DNA of 64,000 nucleotides from Gordionus sp. m RMFG-2023 (Eukaryota; Nematomorpha; Gordioida; Chordodea; Parachordodidae): contig NC_088779.1 in the NCBI RefSeq assembly GCF_954871325.1, positions 12,154,846 through 12,218,845 of the forward strand. Reading direction: 5' to 3'. Made by a program: the position numbers and the translations under genes. Below the pieces are notes generated by a model. The model did no database searches, had not been told where the DNA came from, and was given only the letters and a program-made list of their open reading frames with translations. Position 1 is the first letter of the stretch; every line of letters starts with the position of its first letter. Shown piece by piece: positions 35,222 to 47,968 of the stretch.

Positions 35222-38200
35222 ATGAAGCTTATTTATAAGAATATAGATAAAGAAAGAAAAGGTGTTATTGTTTTGATTGCTGAAGAGAATGAAGACATGT
35301 GGCATGTATATAATCTTATTAATGAAGGAGATAGTTTAAGAGCTTCTACATTTAGAAAAATTCACCAAGAAAGTGCTACTGGTAAATCAGTATTATTTAT
35401 AAATATTATGATTATATCACATAGGAACTGTTAGCGTGAATAAGGTTAGGACTATGCTTACAATTTGTGTTGAATCAACAGATTTTGATACTCAGGCATG
35501 TGTATTGCGTGTGAAAGGTAGAAATATTGAAGAAAATCAGTTTGTAAAAATGGGTGGATATCATACATTAGATTTAGAAGTGAATAGAAAGTTTACAATA
35601 GGTATATAAATATTAAATTATTTATATTGATTTCTGATCATATTAAAATGTGATAAAGTTTTAGTTATTCTTTATTTTTCTGAAGACTAGACTGATATTG
35701 GTTAAGGTATTTAAGATTCCATAGATTTTATCACCAATTAATTGTCATATAAGCAATAGGTAATTATTTTTAATACAAAAATTATCAGAATTGTTTAACT
35801 AATGGTATTGTTTAAAGATCTATCAGATCAAATTATAAGGTTCTAAAAGATTCTAAATACCTAGATAATACAGTACTGAATCTTATAAAAAAAATTTATA
35901 TTAATTCTCTTATGTAGAATAATAATTAATTGATAATCCTTTATTCATCTAGAGATACATTTTTTTGTGTTTTATAATTATTTTTTAAAAATTAAATTTA
36001 CATATTTTCGAAATAATATAAATAAAAATAAATATGTTGTTAATTTATATAACCACCCAGGATCTGGTTATTTTAAAAGAGCTAGCCAGATCCAAAGAGG
36101 GAAGATATAGGCCTTGATCTCTTATTATATACCTTTGTGATTCTAGTTTTTTTATTAAAGATATTTTTTTGTACAATAATTTTATAAACCTTAAATTGAA
36201 TAGAAATAATAAAATGAAAATTATTATTAGCAAACTTGAGTAGACTCAGGATAAACATCCTACAATACCTATTAATAATAATCATTAATCTTCATAAATT
36301 AAATTTTTAGCTTACATTAAGATAAGAATTTATATAAAAAAATTTAGTGGAAAATTCCTAAACTGATAAGAAATATAGAATGTGCTGTTTATTTTTTCCT
36401 AATTCTTTTTATTAGAGCAATATACTGAAGTTGGATTGGCATCAATATTGGTTATTTTTGAAAAAAATTTTGGATTGGCTTATTTAAAACTCAATACAAT
36501 TTCTTTTTGTTAAAAAAATAATTAAACAATCACATAATAAAATATATTATTGTTGATTTGATACATCATTTTTAAAAAATTTGTTTATTTTTATTATATT
36601 TTTATAAGAATGAGTGAGAATAGGATTGTAAAAAGAACAAAAGCTATTTTTTACAATTGTAAGAAAATGAGAAATAAATACTAATATTGTTTTAAGAAAA
36701 TTAAAATTTTAAAATTAATCAAATTATAAAAAAAATAATGATTGTGATATTGAAAAATTCGTAAATATAAGTTTGAGATTTTTCACAATTGCCTTTAAAA
36801 ATGGGAGGTTTAGATTTATATCCATTAAACCATATATCTCTAACTTCATTTGTGACAATATTAACTTTTTCAATCAGTTGGAAAATAATAATAACTCATT
36901 TATAGTGCTGTAAACATTTTTAAAAAAATCGAACGTGTTCACGATCAACGTTCATTGACAAAAATCGAACACGTTCAAATTAAAAAAAAGGAACGCGTTC
37001 AAGTTCATGAACTTCATATGTTCAAAATTTTATGATAAATTCTTTTTTTAATTTAAATTAATACAAATAAATGCCTTATATTTTTCAACACAATATATTA
37101 GCCATGATAAAAAATAATAGTTTTATTTTGATAATATAATTATAAATACAATATAATAGAGCGATAAAAAAATAAATTTATAAAAAAAATTTCTTATTAA
37201 TTTTTAATAATAATTGCTTTTCAAAATTTTCATCTGATAGGCATGAACGCTTGTCAGTTAATACAGCGTTAGCTATACTAAAAACTCGCTCAACAGGGGC
37301 GGATGAAGGGATTGCGGTGTTATACTTGATAAACAATTCTTTTAAAAGGGGGAATTTATTAAAAACATTTAATGTTTTATCCATTGTTTCAAAAAATTGA
37401 GCTATGTTATCCTCCAATCTGCCCTCTTCTTCCTCGTCAAATAAAAAGGATATCTCGGAATTGATTTTAAAACAGTGAAATATTTTTGATATTTGGGCCA
37501 TGGTAATTCTAATTCATCTAATATTGAATTTTGATTTTCAGAATCTGATGATGAAATATTTATATCCATGCAAATGCTAATCTATTAAATTAAAATATAA
37601 AATATTCAAATTAATAAACTTTAATCTTATCTTCTCTAGCAGTAGCACTATGGTACGTTAATTGCAATATGTAAAAGGAAAAAGTAAAAACAGCTGATTA
37701 AAAAATATAAGACTTTTTTGTTAAAAAATTGGATTAAATATTAATTTTTCAAATAAATAAAAATATAAGACTTTTTTGTTAAAAAATGCGGATTAATATT
37801 AATTTTTCAAATAAATAAAAAATAAAAATTGTTTTTAAAATTGAACGAACGTAAAATTGAACACGTTCATCAAAGAAAAGGAACACGTTCACTTTCAAAG
37901 TTCGTCAAAAAAAAAGGAACGCCGTTCATCACCTTTTTTCAAAGAAACGAACTTCGTAGTTTACAACACTACTCATTTAACATTAATTCTCAATTTCTTG
38001 TTCATTGGGCATAATAAGTTAGATTAAATTTTATTAAGCTTATGGTTTGATCTAAGTTTATATAAAAAAATATATATAATGGCTCCAGCCATACTATCTA
38101 CTTTGGGATTCAAAATCCCAACAAATTTAATATCCTTATAACGTGACAATTGAACTTCTATCCACCCAGCTAACTAAGGACTTGTATATGACATTGATTT

Positions 38201-41200
38201 GATTAGTTTTAATTATAAAGAATTACTACCACCAGATAGGCGATTCTTATATGATATTAATTTAAATATTATGGCAATGACTAATTAAATTAAAATGACT
38301 ATCAAAAGACTATGTTTATATTGCCTTAAACTTTATCTATAAATAAAGATAATAAAGTTAGCATCCATGGCCCAACACTATCTTGATGTCCAAGTTCCAA
38401 ACACCAGGCTCTATCTCTTATTAGTAAACCACCATCCTCATTACACATACCTATAAATCTTCAACCTGAAAATCAAAATACTAATTTAGTATCATCATTT
38501 AAAGACAGATAATAATATCAATATTCAATATAATTCTGCAATTGCAAATAATTCAAAATTTTAATGATTCAGATCAATCAATAAGTTATTATTACAAAGA
38601 AAGTCCTAAATCAAAATCTATCAATTTATTTTAATAAATAAAAAATTAATAATAATTCACATATGAATTTAAAAATACAAATTTCATTAGAAAATAATAT
38701 TCAGAAGAATATTTGGCCAAACTTAATATCAAAAAAATAAATGATGTCAATACTAATGGTCCTTTGAAATATTTTTTTAACCATCAATAAATTTCTCCTG
38801 CTGATACAGACCAATTCAATTACTTGCTTTCCAAACATCCAACTAATGTTATTAAAAACCTTTCTTGTTATTAAAGATATCTTTTATAAATTAACCATAG
38901 ATGAAGTGCCTTTCATTTTAAATAGATTCCACCACATTTTTGATGGTATCAGACCAGTTTTTCAACGAGATCTTATAAATATAGACAATTCTTGGTCTCT
39001 AATTCTATTACAGGTATTGGTAACCTAAATGGGAGTCTACCTCATCCATTAATTCAACTATTTTTTGAAGCTAGTCTTAAAGTAGCAAGATCAAGGCACT
39101 CGCTCAAGATAATGAGGAGTTTTTAGGAGGATTATCTCAAAAATTATATGCAAACATATAAAAAAATCCTTATTAGAAATCCAAACCAATTAGGGTTTGA
39201 CATAAAATGTGGGTGTGAAACAGCTAGCTACGCAGCAAGAACTACTCTAGATAATCTATTTTCAGAACATGCATTCAATGCTTTAAATCGTAATTTTTTA
39301 ATATAAAGCTTTTTAGCATTTCTCCAGATTATTTCAATTCAAGCTACTATATACCTCAACCATATTACAATATGGCAAGCAAACTATTCTATCAACACAA
39401 GGAATTCAGCAAGGGGATTCACTCTGAATGCCTTTATTCACTTTAGCCATCAACAGTATTTCAAAATAAAATATAAAAACTAATTGCAATCTTGATCTTA
39501 TATGGTATTTTTGGATGATGTCACATTTTTAAGCATTAGATATCATCGTTTCAAATTTTAAACAACTTAATTCTAAATTATAAAAAATGCTAAATTTACT
39601 TAACTTCAAGTTTTTCTTCCCCAGATATTAATATTTTTACCCATGTAATTAAAGATTAAATTTCTATTCTCAAATCACCAATAGAAGGATTTATAGGAAT
39701 TCAACATTTTTAGAACACAATATGATTAATCTATCAAGAGAAAATATTCTCAAACATTTGTTTTCCCATCAGGCGTTTATTTAATTAAATTTTTTTTAAT
39801 ATTTCCAAAATACAATTCTGCTTTATCGGATGCCAATTTATTTCCTTCTATGCTTCAAAAATATGAAGATTGTCAACCTAAAATTTGACCAAAATAGCTG
39901 GCTAAATACTACCCTTCCAACGCTTACTATCATTACCATTTTCAATAGTTTTTATTTCCTTTTTATTAATATACAAAAATTAAATTCTTAAATTATTAAA
40001 CCTTTTAAGGACATAATGCAATGCTTTATCAAGCTGGTCTGCTAAAACATCCATTGGCTTAATTTATCCACTCTCTAATTTACAAAAGGATTGGGATGGT
40101 GCTGTTATGTCACTGTACTAACCTTCATTCATTGGCAAATGGATAAACAGGCCACGATCTAAGTATGTTAAATAAATATCCCCTGAATAAGGAGTTTAGA
40201 TATTCTTTGGCTATCAGGCTAGGCTTGGACATATCTCTACCTTGTAAAAAATACGGGGTAATGGTTGATTCTAAAGCTAAGCATATACTCCATTGTCTCG
40301 TCAAAATTACAAATATATAATACACGAAAATAATAAGATAATTCAAAATTGATTATCCAAAGCCGATGCCCTTCACATTAAGCCGTGATAAATTAACCAT
40401 CTGATGCTTTAACTCCCTGACATATCGGGAAACACTTGTATTGAGATGTTACGTTTATATACATTCCCTCTTGTATTAATTGTGATATATTGCTTTGGAA
40501 AGAAAGCACCAAAATATTCACACCTATCCGAAAACGATATATTCATATTGATTTTTATTTCCCATTTATCCTTGACCCAATGTCATAAAAATATCAATAT
40601 TTTTTATTTTAAAAAAGATAAACTAACTTTTACAAATGATTGTATATTCATTTTTTTATTCTTCAAAAGTTAATAATCTCATAAATATTTGCAATGTTTA
40701 TAGGTAAATGTAGTGTTGTTAAATAGCCCATATATCCAATTTTTAAAAAGAACGAAATCAAGATTTTAGCCTGCTATTATCCTAGCCCCTAAATTTTGGA
40801 AATAGAAGCCTAATTATTTCTGTCACATGTGGGCAAACTTAATAAACTTGCCTAATTTACAATCAATTGGCCAAAATCTTAAGTTAAACGTTTTAAAAAA
40901 TTGACTAAATTGAGCCGTTTAATAACACTAGATGAATGCGACTCGTTAGATATTTTAAAATCTTTTTGTTGCAGATAATATATCAAAAAATAGTGTAAAA
41001 TTTTTAACTATTTATTTAAACATTACAATAAAAAAATTGTATTTTTTCCTTTCATTAATTAATTAAAAATTATATAAAATAACCAATGACAATAAAAATA
41101 TCAGATCAGTGTTTAAAAAAATATTGATCTGATACTATTTTGGAAACGCTAAATATCATGCCGATTCTATATTTAATATCAGCACAGCCCTAATACTAGT

Positions 41201-44200
41201 CGTGGTATCGACAAACGGCTTAATCCATAGTAAACGAATCAGCCATAGATCTCTAAAAAACAATTTCGAGGGCCTTTTTATCAAACAAAAATTAGCAAAT
41301 TTTGCGCTATAATTTTAAATTTAAAGATTCCTGACCATCATCAAAAAAGAACGACTATTTTTAACTTCTTTTTTTAATGTGGTTTTCTAAAAAAATATTT
41401 TTGATATTGTTTTTAAATTTTATTTATTTATATTATTTTATGCATAGTTTACGATTATTTTTATTACTTTATATAATATCGAAATAATTTGTTTTAATAA
41501 TAAAAAAAAGAAATAATAGTAAACTTTTATTTAAAAAAAATACAAGATGTTTTCATAAGTCATCATTCTAACCTTTTTATCTTAAATATTTTTGTATAAG
41601 CTATATATATATGATTTATTGAAATATATTGTAAATTTTAATAAAAATAACTTGCAATATAAGAAATTTATATTTCAGAGATTTTATTTTGGCTATTGAA
41701 ATTTTGCTATTTAAAAATTCAAAATAATAAATAAAATGATACTAATATTTTTTTTATAAGACTAATAAACTAATTTAGAACCTATTGTTATTTGTTAGAT
41801 AAATTACCATTAATGAAATATAAAATTTAATACTAAAATCAAAAAAGTGAAATTTTTAAGATAAAATAAATTTTTACCCTTTTAACAGACAATTTGTATT
41901 TGTAACTTTTTATACCAATGTCTCTTCACTTGCATCTGGGATTTTTTTTCTGGTTGTTAACATATTTTCTTCTTTATATTTACTTATATCTTATCAAATG
42001 TTCTAGAGATTTTAAGTAGATTAGATTTTGATCGAATAAATACCGAAATATTAAATGATATTAAAGTTCTTACTTTATATTTGAGTAAGCTATATATTTG
42101 CATCATACCTTAATTCAGGACGTTTCTTCCAGTTGCACCTACAATAGGGGGGGGGGGTACGAAGCAACGGTTATACCTCCATGACGATGGGGAAACTTTT
42201 TGAAATTTCTTTTATAAATTTTTACAAAAAAATATTAAACTTTTTTTAAAAAATTTTAATTTCATTTATCGTGAAGGCTTAGATAATGGCAGAATATCAA
42301 TCGCGATATTATTGTACATGAATCTTCTTTGACACATATGTTGGCTGATTATGGAAGACTTGCCCATAACAAAAATTCCATATTAAAATATCTGATATCC
42401 CCGGAAGAATGTGTTAATAATAAACTCCCAATCATAAGAATAATAAGAAGATGTCTTGGTTATTTGATTTTCGTAACCAAGCCCCTGCAAGGGAACTAAG
42501 AAATTTCGTAATGTATTTCAATGGATATAAAAGATACGTAGAAAATGTCTGAGTGATGTACTGACAAAACGCAACAATTTTTACACATCAAGAATACCGC
42601 TCGGTAATATTATCTTATTTGTTTAGATTTAAATGTTAATTTTATATATTTAGAAGCTGGTTATCATAGAGCTATTGAATTTTTTATTATTATTTAGGAT
42701 GCCTTGAGGGCAGCTTTGACAAATTTAAAGGTTTCTGAAGATCCTACCACTTCTACCATGACAATTGCTATAATTTTTAGAATAAAAAATAATAATTTTA
42801 TTTTTTCACTTTGTGTTTTGGATAAAATATTATTGATAACAAACTTGACTTGTGATATAGGATTTGCAATGAATCAAATTTAATTGGCAAACGATTGTGT
42901 GATTAAGTTGAGAAGTATAATTTAAGTTATTGTCCTTACATTTTTAGCTAATGCCATAGCACGTTAAATATTTTTCTATGGCTCAAGATTTTATTAAACA
43001 GTGAAATTTATCTTTTGATTTTGAAAGTTCTTGGCTTCAAACATATGAATTCAAAAAGGAAGGGTTTATATACTTATTATTAAATATAATATTTTATCTA
43101 TGCTTTAAAACATGTTTTATGCTGTAATCGATTTGATAATGCAGTTTAATCTGAAATTTAATGACGGATAATATTTAAATCGAATCTCGTTTTTTACACC
43201 AAAGGAAATAATTGAAAAGACATTTGTTGAAGATAATATTGAAAATATCTCTGAGTTTTACCAATTGAATTCGAGTCAAGTTTTCGACGAAATGTCTAAC
43301 TTTCGAAATATTTATATGATGGCTAAAAAGGGGAATGTAATTGTTGCAGATGACCTGGAAGTTAAATAATCAGAAGACTTTTTAGAGTCTGAAAATTGTA
43401 AATTTATTTTATTGAAATTATTTACCTTTTTCTGTTGATTATTCTGAGACTTGTTGTGATTGACGGGAAAAGCTATTCTTTTATTTTACCTTATGGTTTA
43501 CTTTCTAATTTTTCTGCTTTCCCTAATTTTTCAATATTATAAAGATATTTATAAGCTAATACAACCTCATGCATTGCCGAAAGTGTCATAAGCAAAATAA
43601 AACTAATTAATAGAAGCGGAGTACTATGAAGATCCATTTCTTATAACTTAACCATTTTATCAATGGTACAAAATTATTTCGACAATTAGATATCGACGAA
43701 AATATAGCTTCTTTTCCTTCACTTTGTTGATATGGCTAATTTAAGAAAAATATTTCAAATTTCTTTGCTTCCAATTTTAAAAGTTTATAATATTTTTTTA
43801 CAGAAATAAAAATTATATTACTTATTATTTTTGAAATTTATAATAATTGCTTCTTTTGGATGGGGGTATTCTTTTTTTTTAGCTCAGGGAGTGGATTAGA
43901 AATAATGATTTTATTGACATAATAGTTGACATTGATGCATCTACGTGCCTCTATTCAAATCTAGGAAAATAATTCCTCGAAAAAAAATCCCCGTTTTTTA
44001 AGATATTAAAAATTACAATAATAAAATAGGAAAAAAATTCCCTATAAATATATCGATGGAATAAAAATCCTCAAATAGTATATTTTAAAATTTTGATAAA
44101 ATCAATTCCCAGAGAATTTTTATTTAAGAATTATTATTGGATATATTTTTTCCGCTTACCCTTCTATCCTGCATGCCCCTAGTCCACCATTTTAATAAAT

Positions 44201-46716
44201 GATGAAATAGAAAATACTAAAACTTACTCTTATAATATTAAACTCGAATCTAGGAAAATAATTCCCCGAAAAAAAAATCCCCGTTTTTTAAGATATTAAA
44301 ATTACAAAATTAATAAATAAGATAAAATTCCCTATAAATATATCCATATAAGGTTTAGGAATTCGTTTTATATAATATTTATGTTATCTAAGATATTAAA
44401 AATCTAGTCGTAAAATTAGTAAATTAAATTTAGTTATTTTTAGAGTATAAAAACATATTTTTTTAATGTAAATTTATACTTGAATGACATAGATTTATGT
44501 GATAGGCATATATCATAATTTACATAAGGTTTACTTTTGAAAAGATTTTATTATCTATGTAAATTGAAATTGTCCTAACTCAATTTTATTGGTGGTATCA
44601 TATTTAGATTGTGCCCACTTAGTGTGGAATTTTTTTAATTGAGAAAGATTGAAATATCAAGTTTATACCAGGGATCCAAACCGAACCGTTAAACCGCTAA
44701 AAACCCGTATTTTTTATCAAACCTGAACCGAACCTAAACCGCTAAAAAATGCTAGCCGAACCGCTATAATGTCTCTGAACCGGTTCGAGCCTCATGATTT
44801 TATGCTCATAAAATAATATGTAAGTTATTATTAGTATATTGAAAAAATTTCAATTACATTCAAATTATTTTAAAGATTATCATCAATCACATTTGATTGA
44901 TAAGTGTCGGTCATAATTTTTATAAACTTTAGTATATTGTCATTTTACAACATTTTTTTAAAATATTTTAAGCTTGTAAATTATAATGCTTAGAGAAAAA
45001 TAAAATCCAAAATATTATTATAAATGACACATCAAATCTGATATCACATTGGCAGTGTCGGCTACCCGTCAGTGTGGAAAGATGCTTTTTAACAATTAAA
45101 TTTATACTATCTCCTTATAGTGTAATTTGAGAGATACGAATTTTGAAAATATATTAATTGTGCGGCTTAATAAAAAAAATTTAAGTAAAAAAAATAAAAT
45201 ATTGTTCATATTAAAATTAATCATTGATATATATTCTTATCTTATTTTTATATTTATAAATTAAATATTATTTTATAATGTGCAATTAATAAAAATGAAG
45301 GTTTTATACATGTGGTTTTTAAATTAATGATAAAATAAAAAGAAAAATTTCCCTATACATAATTCGAATGTAGGTTTGGATACAAAAGTGTTCAAACCGG
45401 TTCTTAGAGGTTCGAACCGAACCGATAATTTAATTTTTTACAAACCGAACCTGAACTTGAACCGTTATTTTTATCCGATGAACCCGAACCGAACCGATAT
45501 TCGTTTCGGTTTGGGTCCCTGGTTTATACAGCGCGTAAAAAGTTTATAAATGAAAATATTCAAAAAGCGCCTTAATTTTTTTGAATCAAAATAAAATTAT
45601 AATTTCGTGCTTTATAGTGCAGGATAGTATTATAAAATAGAATGAACATTATACTCTTAACTTTTCGAATTTGCCAAATTATTTGGAAAGCAATTAGAAT
45701 AATTAATAATATCTTAATAATTTATATATATAACCATTTTCCATGGTATAGGCAAAGACGAATGGGACAGCGTAAGTCTAGAACGTGTGGAATTGGCATG
45801 TGACCCGGTAAAGCATGCAGATCTTGCTGCGGTCGTCTTGCAAGAAGGACTTGCTCACATATGCCTCGTAACTTCACATATGACCCTCGTGCGTTGCCGC
45901 GTCGAGCAAAACATTCCTAAGAAACGTGAGGGTTCTGGTTCTCAACGAGAAAGAGCCTTGTCTCGCTTTTATGATTCATTAGCCCGCGCTCTTTTAAGAC
46001 ACATCGATTTTGAAGTGGTCAAATGCGTGTTGTTGGCTAGTCCTGGATTCGTTAAAGACCGTTTCTTCGAGCATTTAATGAGCCCATCACTATCCGCTTC
46101 TCTTTCGGCTTCCTCCCAGTCCTCGTCTTCTACTACCACCTCGTTTTCTCCATCCAATGCATCAATGAACGACAGTGCTTCGCCCAATAATTTTAATTCC
46201 TTGACGACACCCCTATCATCAGACCCATCACGCCTCCTTATTGAAAATCGATCTAAGTTTTTGCTCGTGCATTGCTCCACTGGATATCGGCATTCTCTGC
46301 GAGAAGTGCTTTCTGACCCTGCTGTCATCGCCCGAGCGGCTGATACCAAGGCTGCTCGGGAAGTACGCGCATTGGCCCGGTTCACTGTAGTCCTTAACAC
46401 AGACCCAGATCGTGCCCATTACGGGCTAGAACATGTCATTCGTGTTGCTAACGCTGATGCCGTTGATTCCCTTTTGATAAGTGATTCGCTTTTTCGTAAT
46501 GCCGCTACTCGTGCGCGCTCTATTGCGGTATTTGAGCGTGTCAAGTTGGGTGGAGGCGAGACTCATTTATTTTCTAGCCTTCACGTGTCAGGGGAACAAT
46601 TGGATAGGCTAACAGGTATCGCTGCTATCTTACGATACCCGATCCCCGAACTTGATACCGACGATGATGACGAGGATGATAAGATAGGAGTAAATGGTGT
46701 AGGGGATATTAAATAG
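35222..46716 (+). CDS. PELO: Pelota, ribosome-rescue factor (Dom34 family), three exons
   Basis: Pelota works with Hbs1 to split stalled ribosomes in no-go and nonstop mRNA decay. Exons are 35222-35381, 35425-35601 and 45752-46716 (433 residues; human 385). Both joins are phase 1 and restore conserved residues (ESATG/TVSVNKVRTM and NRKFTIG/KDEWDSV). Exons 1-2 encode the Sm-like N-terminal domain (MKLIYKNI, EDMWHVYNLI, GDSLRAST). Exon 3 encodes the eRF1-like central and L7Ae-like C-terminal domains (EGLAHICLVT, VKCVLLASPGFV, DTKAAREVRAL, FSSLHVSGEQLDRLTGIAAI) and an acidic tail. It has no GGQ motif, as expected for pelota. A Ser/Thr/Asn-rich insert occupies residues 223-272. Intron 1 is 43 nt and intron 2 is 10,150 nt. 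The start equals the conserved MKL. AATAAA lies at 46804. Confidence 0.96.
36903..37971 (-). mobile_element. Internally deleted hAT element (1,069 bp) with exact TSD
   Basis: Exact 8-bp duplication CTCATTTA at 36895-36902 and 37972-37979. Ends are TAGTGCTGTAAAC and, reverse complemented, TAGTGTTGTAAAC. The minus strand carries the hAT C-terminal dimerisation domain at 37178-37380 (SSAPVERVFSIANAVLTDKR) and a short N-terminal piece (MDINISSSDSENQN, ATG near 37569). The middle of the transposase is gone. Palindrome-like GAACRCGTTC words cluster in both subterminal regions. It lies in the pelota intron, antisense to the gene. Confidence 0.9.
38700..40610 (+). pseudogene. Heavily decayed LINE of the 31532 group, in pelota intron
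   Basis: Scattered blocks in the right order match the full LINE: NQLGFDIKCGCETASYAAR (39180), the QQGD block (39405), the catalytic-pair region after NLDLIWY (39495), EFRYSLAIRLGLDISLP (40190) with a remnant of the CCHC knuckle, and the endonuclease region (SDALTP, then DVTFIYIP, 40400-40470). Stops and shifts are frequent. It is much older than the copies at 31532 and 27353. The small open frames at 38846 and 40446 are parts of it or chance. Confidence 0.75.
42300..43400 (+). pseudogene. Decayed hAT transposase remnant (TTF/ZMYM-like), in pelota intron
   Basis: Frames at 42710-42880 read ALTNLKVSEDPTTSTMTIAI, then FIFSLCVLDKILLITNLTCD, like the central segment of TTF/ZMYM1-type hAT proteins (FxFLLxLLxxILxxTNxLS). 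A segment near 43200 (TPKEIIEKTFVEDNIENISE) fits the later inter-domain region. No ends or duplication could be found. The family call rests on motif resemblance only. Confidence 0.45.
43953..44352. repeat. Pair of 110-bp direct repeats
   Basis: AATCTAGGAAAATAATTCC, then AAAAATCCCCGTTTTTTAAG and AATTCCCTATAAATATATC, occurs at about 43956 and again at about 44247 with few changes. The copies are 290 bp apart. Noncoding; origin unknown. Confidence 0.75.
44669..45521 (+). mobile_element. Internally deleted hAT element (853 bp) with exact TSD
   Basis: Exact 8-bp duplication GTTTATAC at 44661-44668 and 45522-45529. Ends are CAGGGATCCAAACCGAA and, reverse complemented, CAGGGACCCAAACCGAA. Subterminal regions are packed with AACCGAACC words. 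The plus strand at 45050-45180 holds a remnant of the hAT dimerisation domain (NLRDTNFENILIVRLNKK). It lies 230 bp upstream of pelota exon 3. Confidence 0.9.
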
Positions 46717-47968
46717 ATTGTTATCTTTATAATGCGAAACCGAAATATCTTACATTATTAATATTATAATATATTACCGAATGCGACTATATTAATATTG
46801 GAAAATAAAATTTTAGTGTAATTTAATAAAATATATATAACTTCTATTTGACGGATCTAAATATCAAAAATACAAGGCATGATTAAAAATTTATAATTTT
46901 ATAATTAAATACTCGAATTTTACCTGGTTAGGTATCATACTTGAGAAAAGTATTATTTCGAACTCTACGAGTATTATTTTAAATAACTCACTAGGTAAAA
47001 TTTTATATAATATAATTAATTTTTTAAATTTTCAACTTCAAACAAGTGGGCCCATAAGAGAAAAATATACTTATTTAATTTTAAATATTACTAAATATAA
47101 TTAAGCTACATAATTTAAATTTCATGTTATAACTTAATAGTAGGTCTTTACAATGATATTATTCAAATGAGTTGAAATAATTTAAATATAAAAAACCAGG
47201 AAGTATTGAATCGAATTGTATGCGAACTATAGTTGGATAATTATTATATTTTTAGCCATTTAAGCCAATTTTTAGTCGGCGAAACAAGTTTTTAGCCGAA
47301 GACTCTCACTTTGGTCTCGGGATTTTTCTTAAAAAGATAGCAGCTCAAATTTGAAGGAAACAATATATATTAAAACGCTTTAATGTTAACGGATTTTCTC
47401 CGACAGGCGTCTGAAGATTGATCCGAATTAGCCGACATTTAGCCATTGCCCAACTATAGTGCGAACCGAATAATTTTATATTGCATTATTCATAATCTTT
47501 CCTAATTGTTTCTTCTTTTTAGAGACAAACGGTTTTTGATAACAGTTGTGTCTAAAAATAGACGCTCACAGGGTGTAAAAGAGAGCCCTTAAAGTATATG
47601 TTAAAAAACTGGCTATTTTTGTCAAAACAAAAAATCACACCAAGTGCAATTTCTATCAAGGCTTAGCGGATTCATATTAAGTTTAATAATTGGCTTCTCT
47701 ACATATGGATTCACAATTTTGGAAGGAAAAAAAGTTCTAACTTATCAACTTTTGATATTTTCTCTTTCTAATTGATAGCATAATCTTACAATTTATTTAT
47801 AAATTTTTTATTTCGTTATAGAAAATTTTAAACAATAAGCTCTATATAAGAAAATTAATATTACAGTGCCCAAAAAAAATATTTGATAAAAAAATATATT
47901 TAAAAATGATTTAAAATATAATTATTACATGGCATCGAAACCTTCGAAATATTTTTTCCAAGTTTGGT
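46717..47968. other. Pelota 3' flank, AT-rich, no gene recognised
   Basis: AATAAA at 46804-46809 is the likely pelota polyadenylation signal, 88 nt past the stop. After it I see no coding pattern or identifiable element. Confidence 0.5.

Larger units (their letters stand above)
35602..45751 (+). other. 10,150-nt second intron of pelota, filled with transposons
   Basis: Starts GTATAT after 35601 and ends TATAG before 45752. It contains two TSD-flanked hATs (36903-37971, 44669-45521), a decayed LINE (38700-40610), a decayed hAT transposase (42300-43400) and a 110-bp direct repeat pair (43953, 44241). I see nothing identifiable at 35602-36890, 40620-42270 or 44360-44660. Confidence 0.9.

Noticed and set aside
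45969-46419. Minus-strand frames of 143 and 63 codons
   Set aside because: They lie antisense to pelota exon 3, which is fully explained on the plus strand; GC-rich coding DNA often leaves the opposite strand open.
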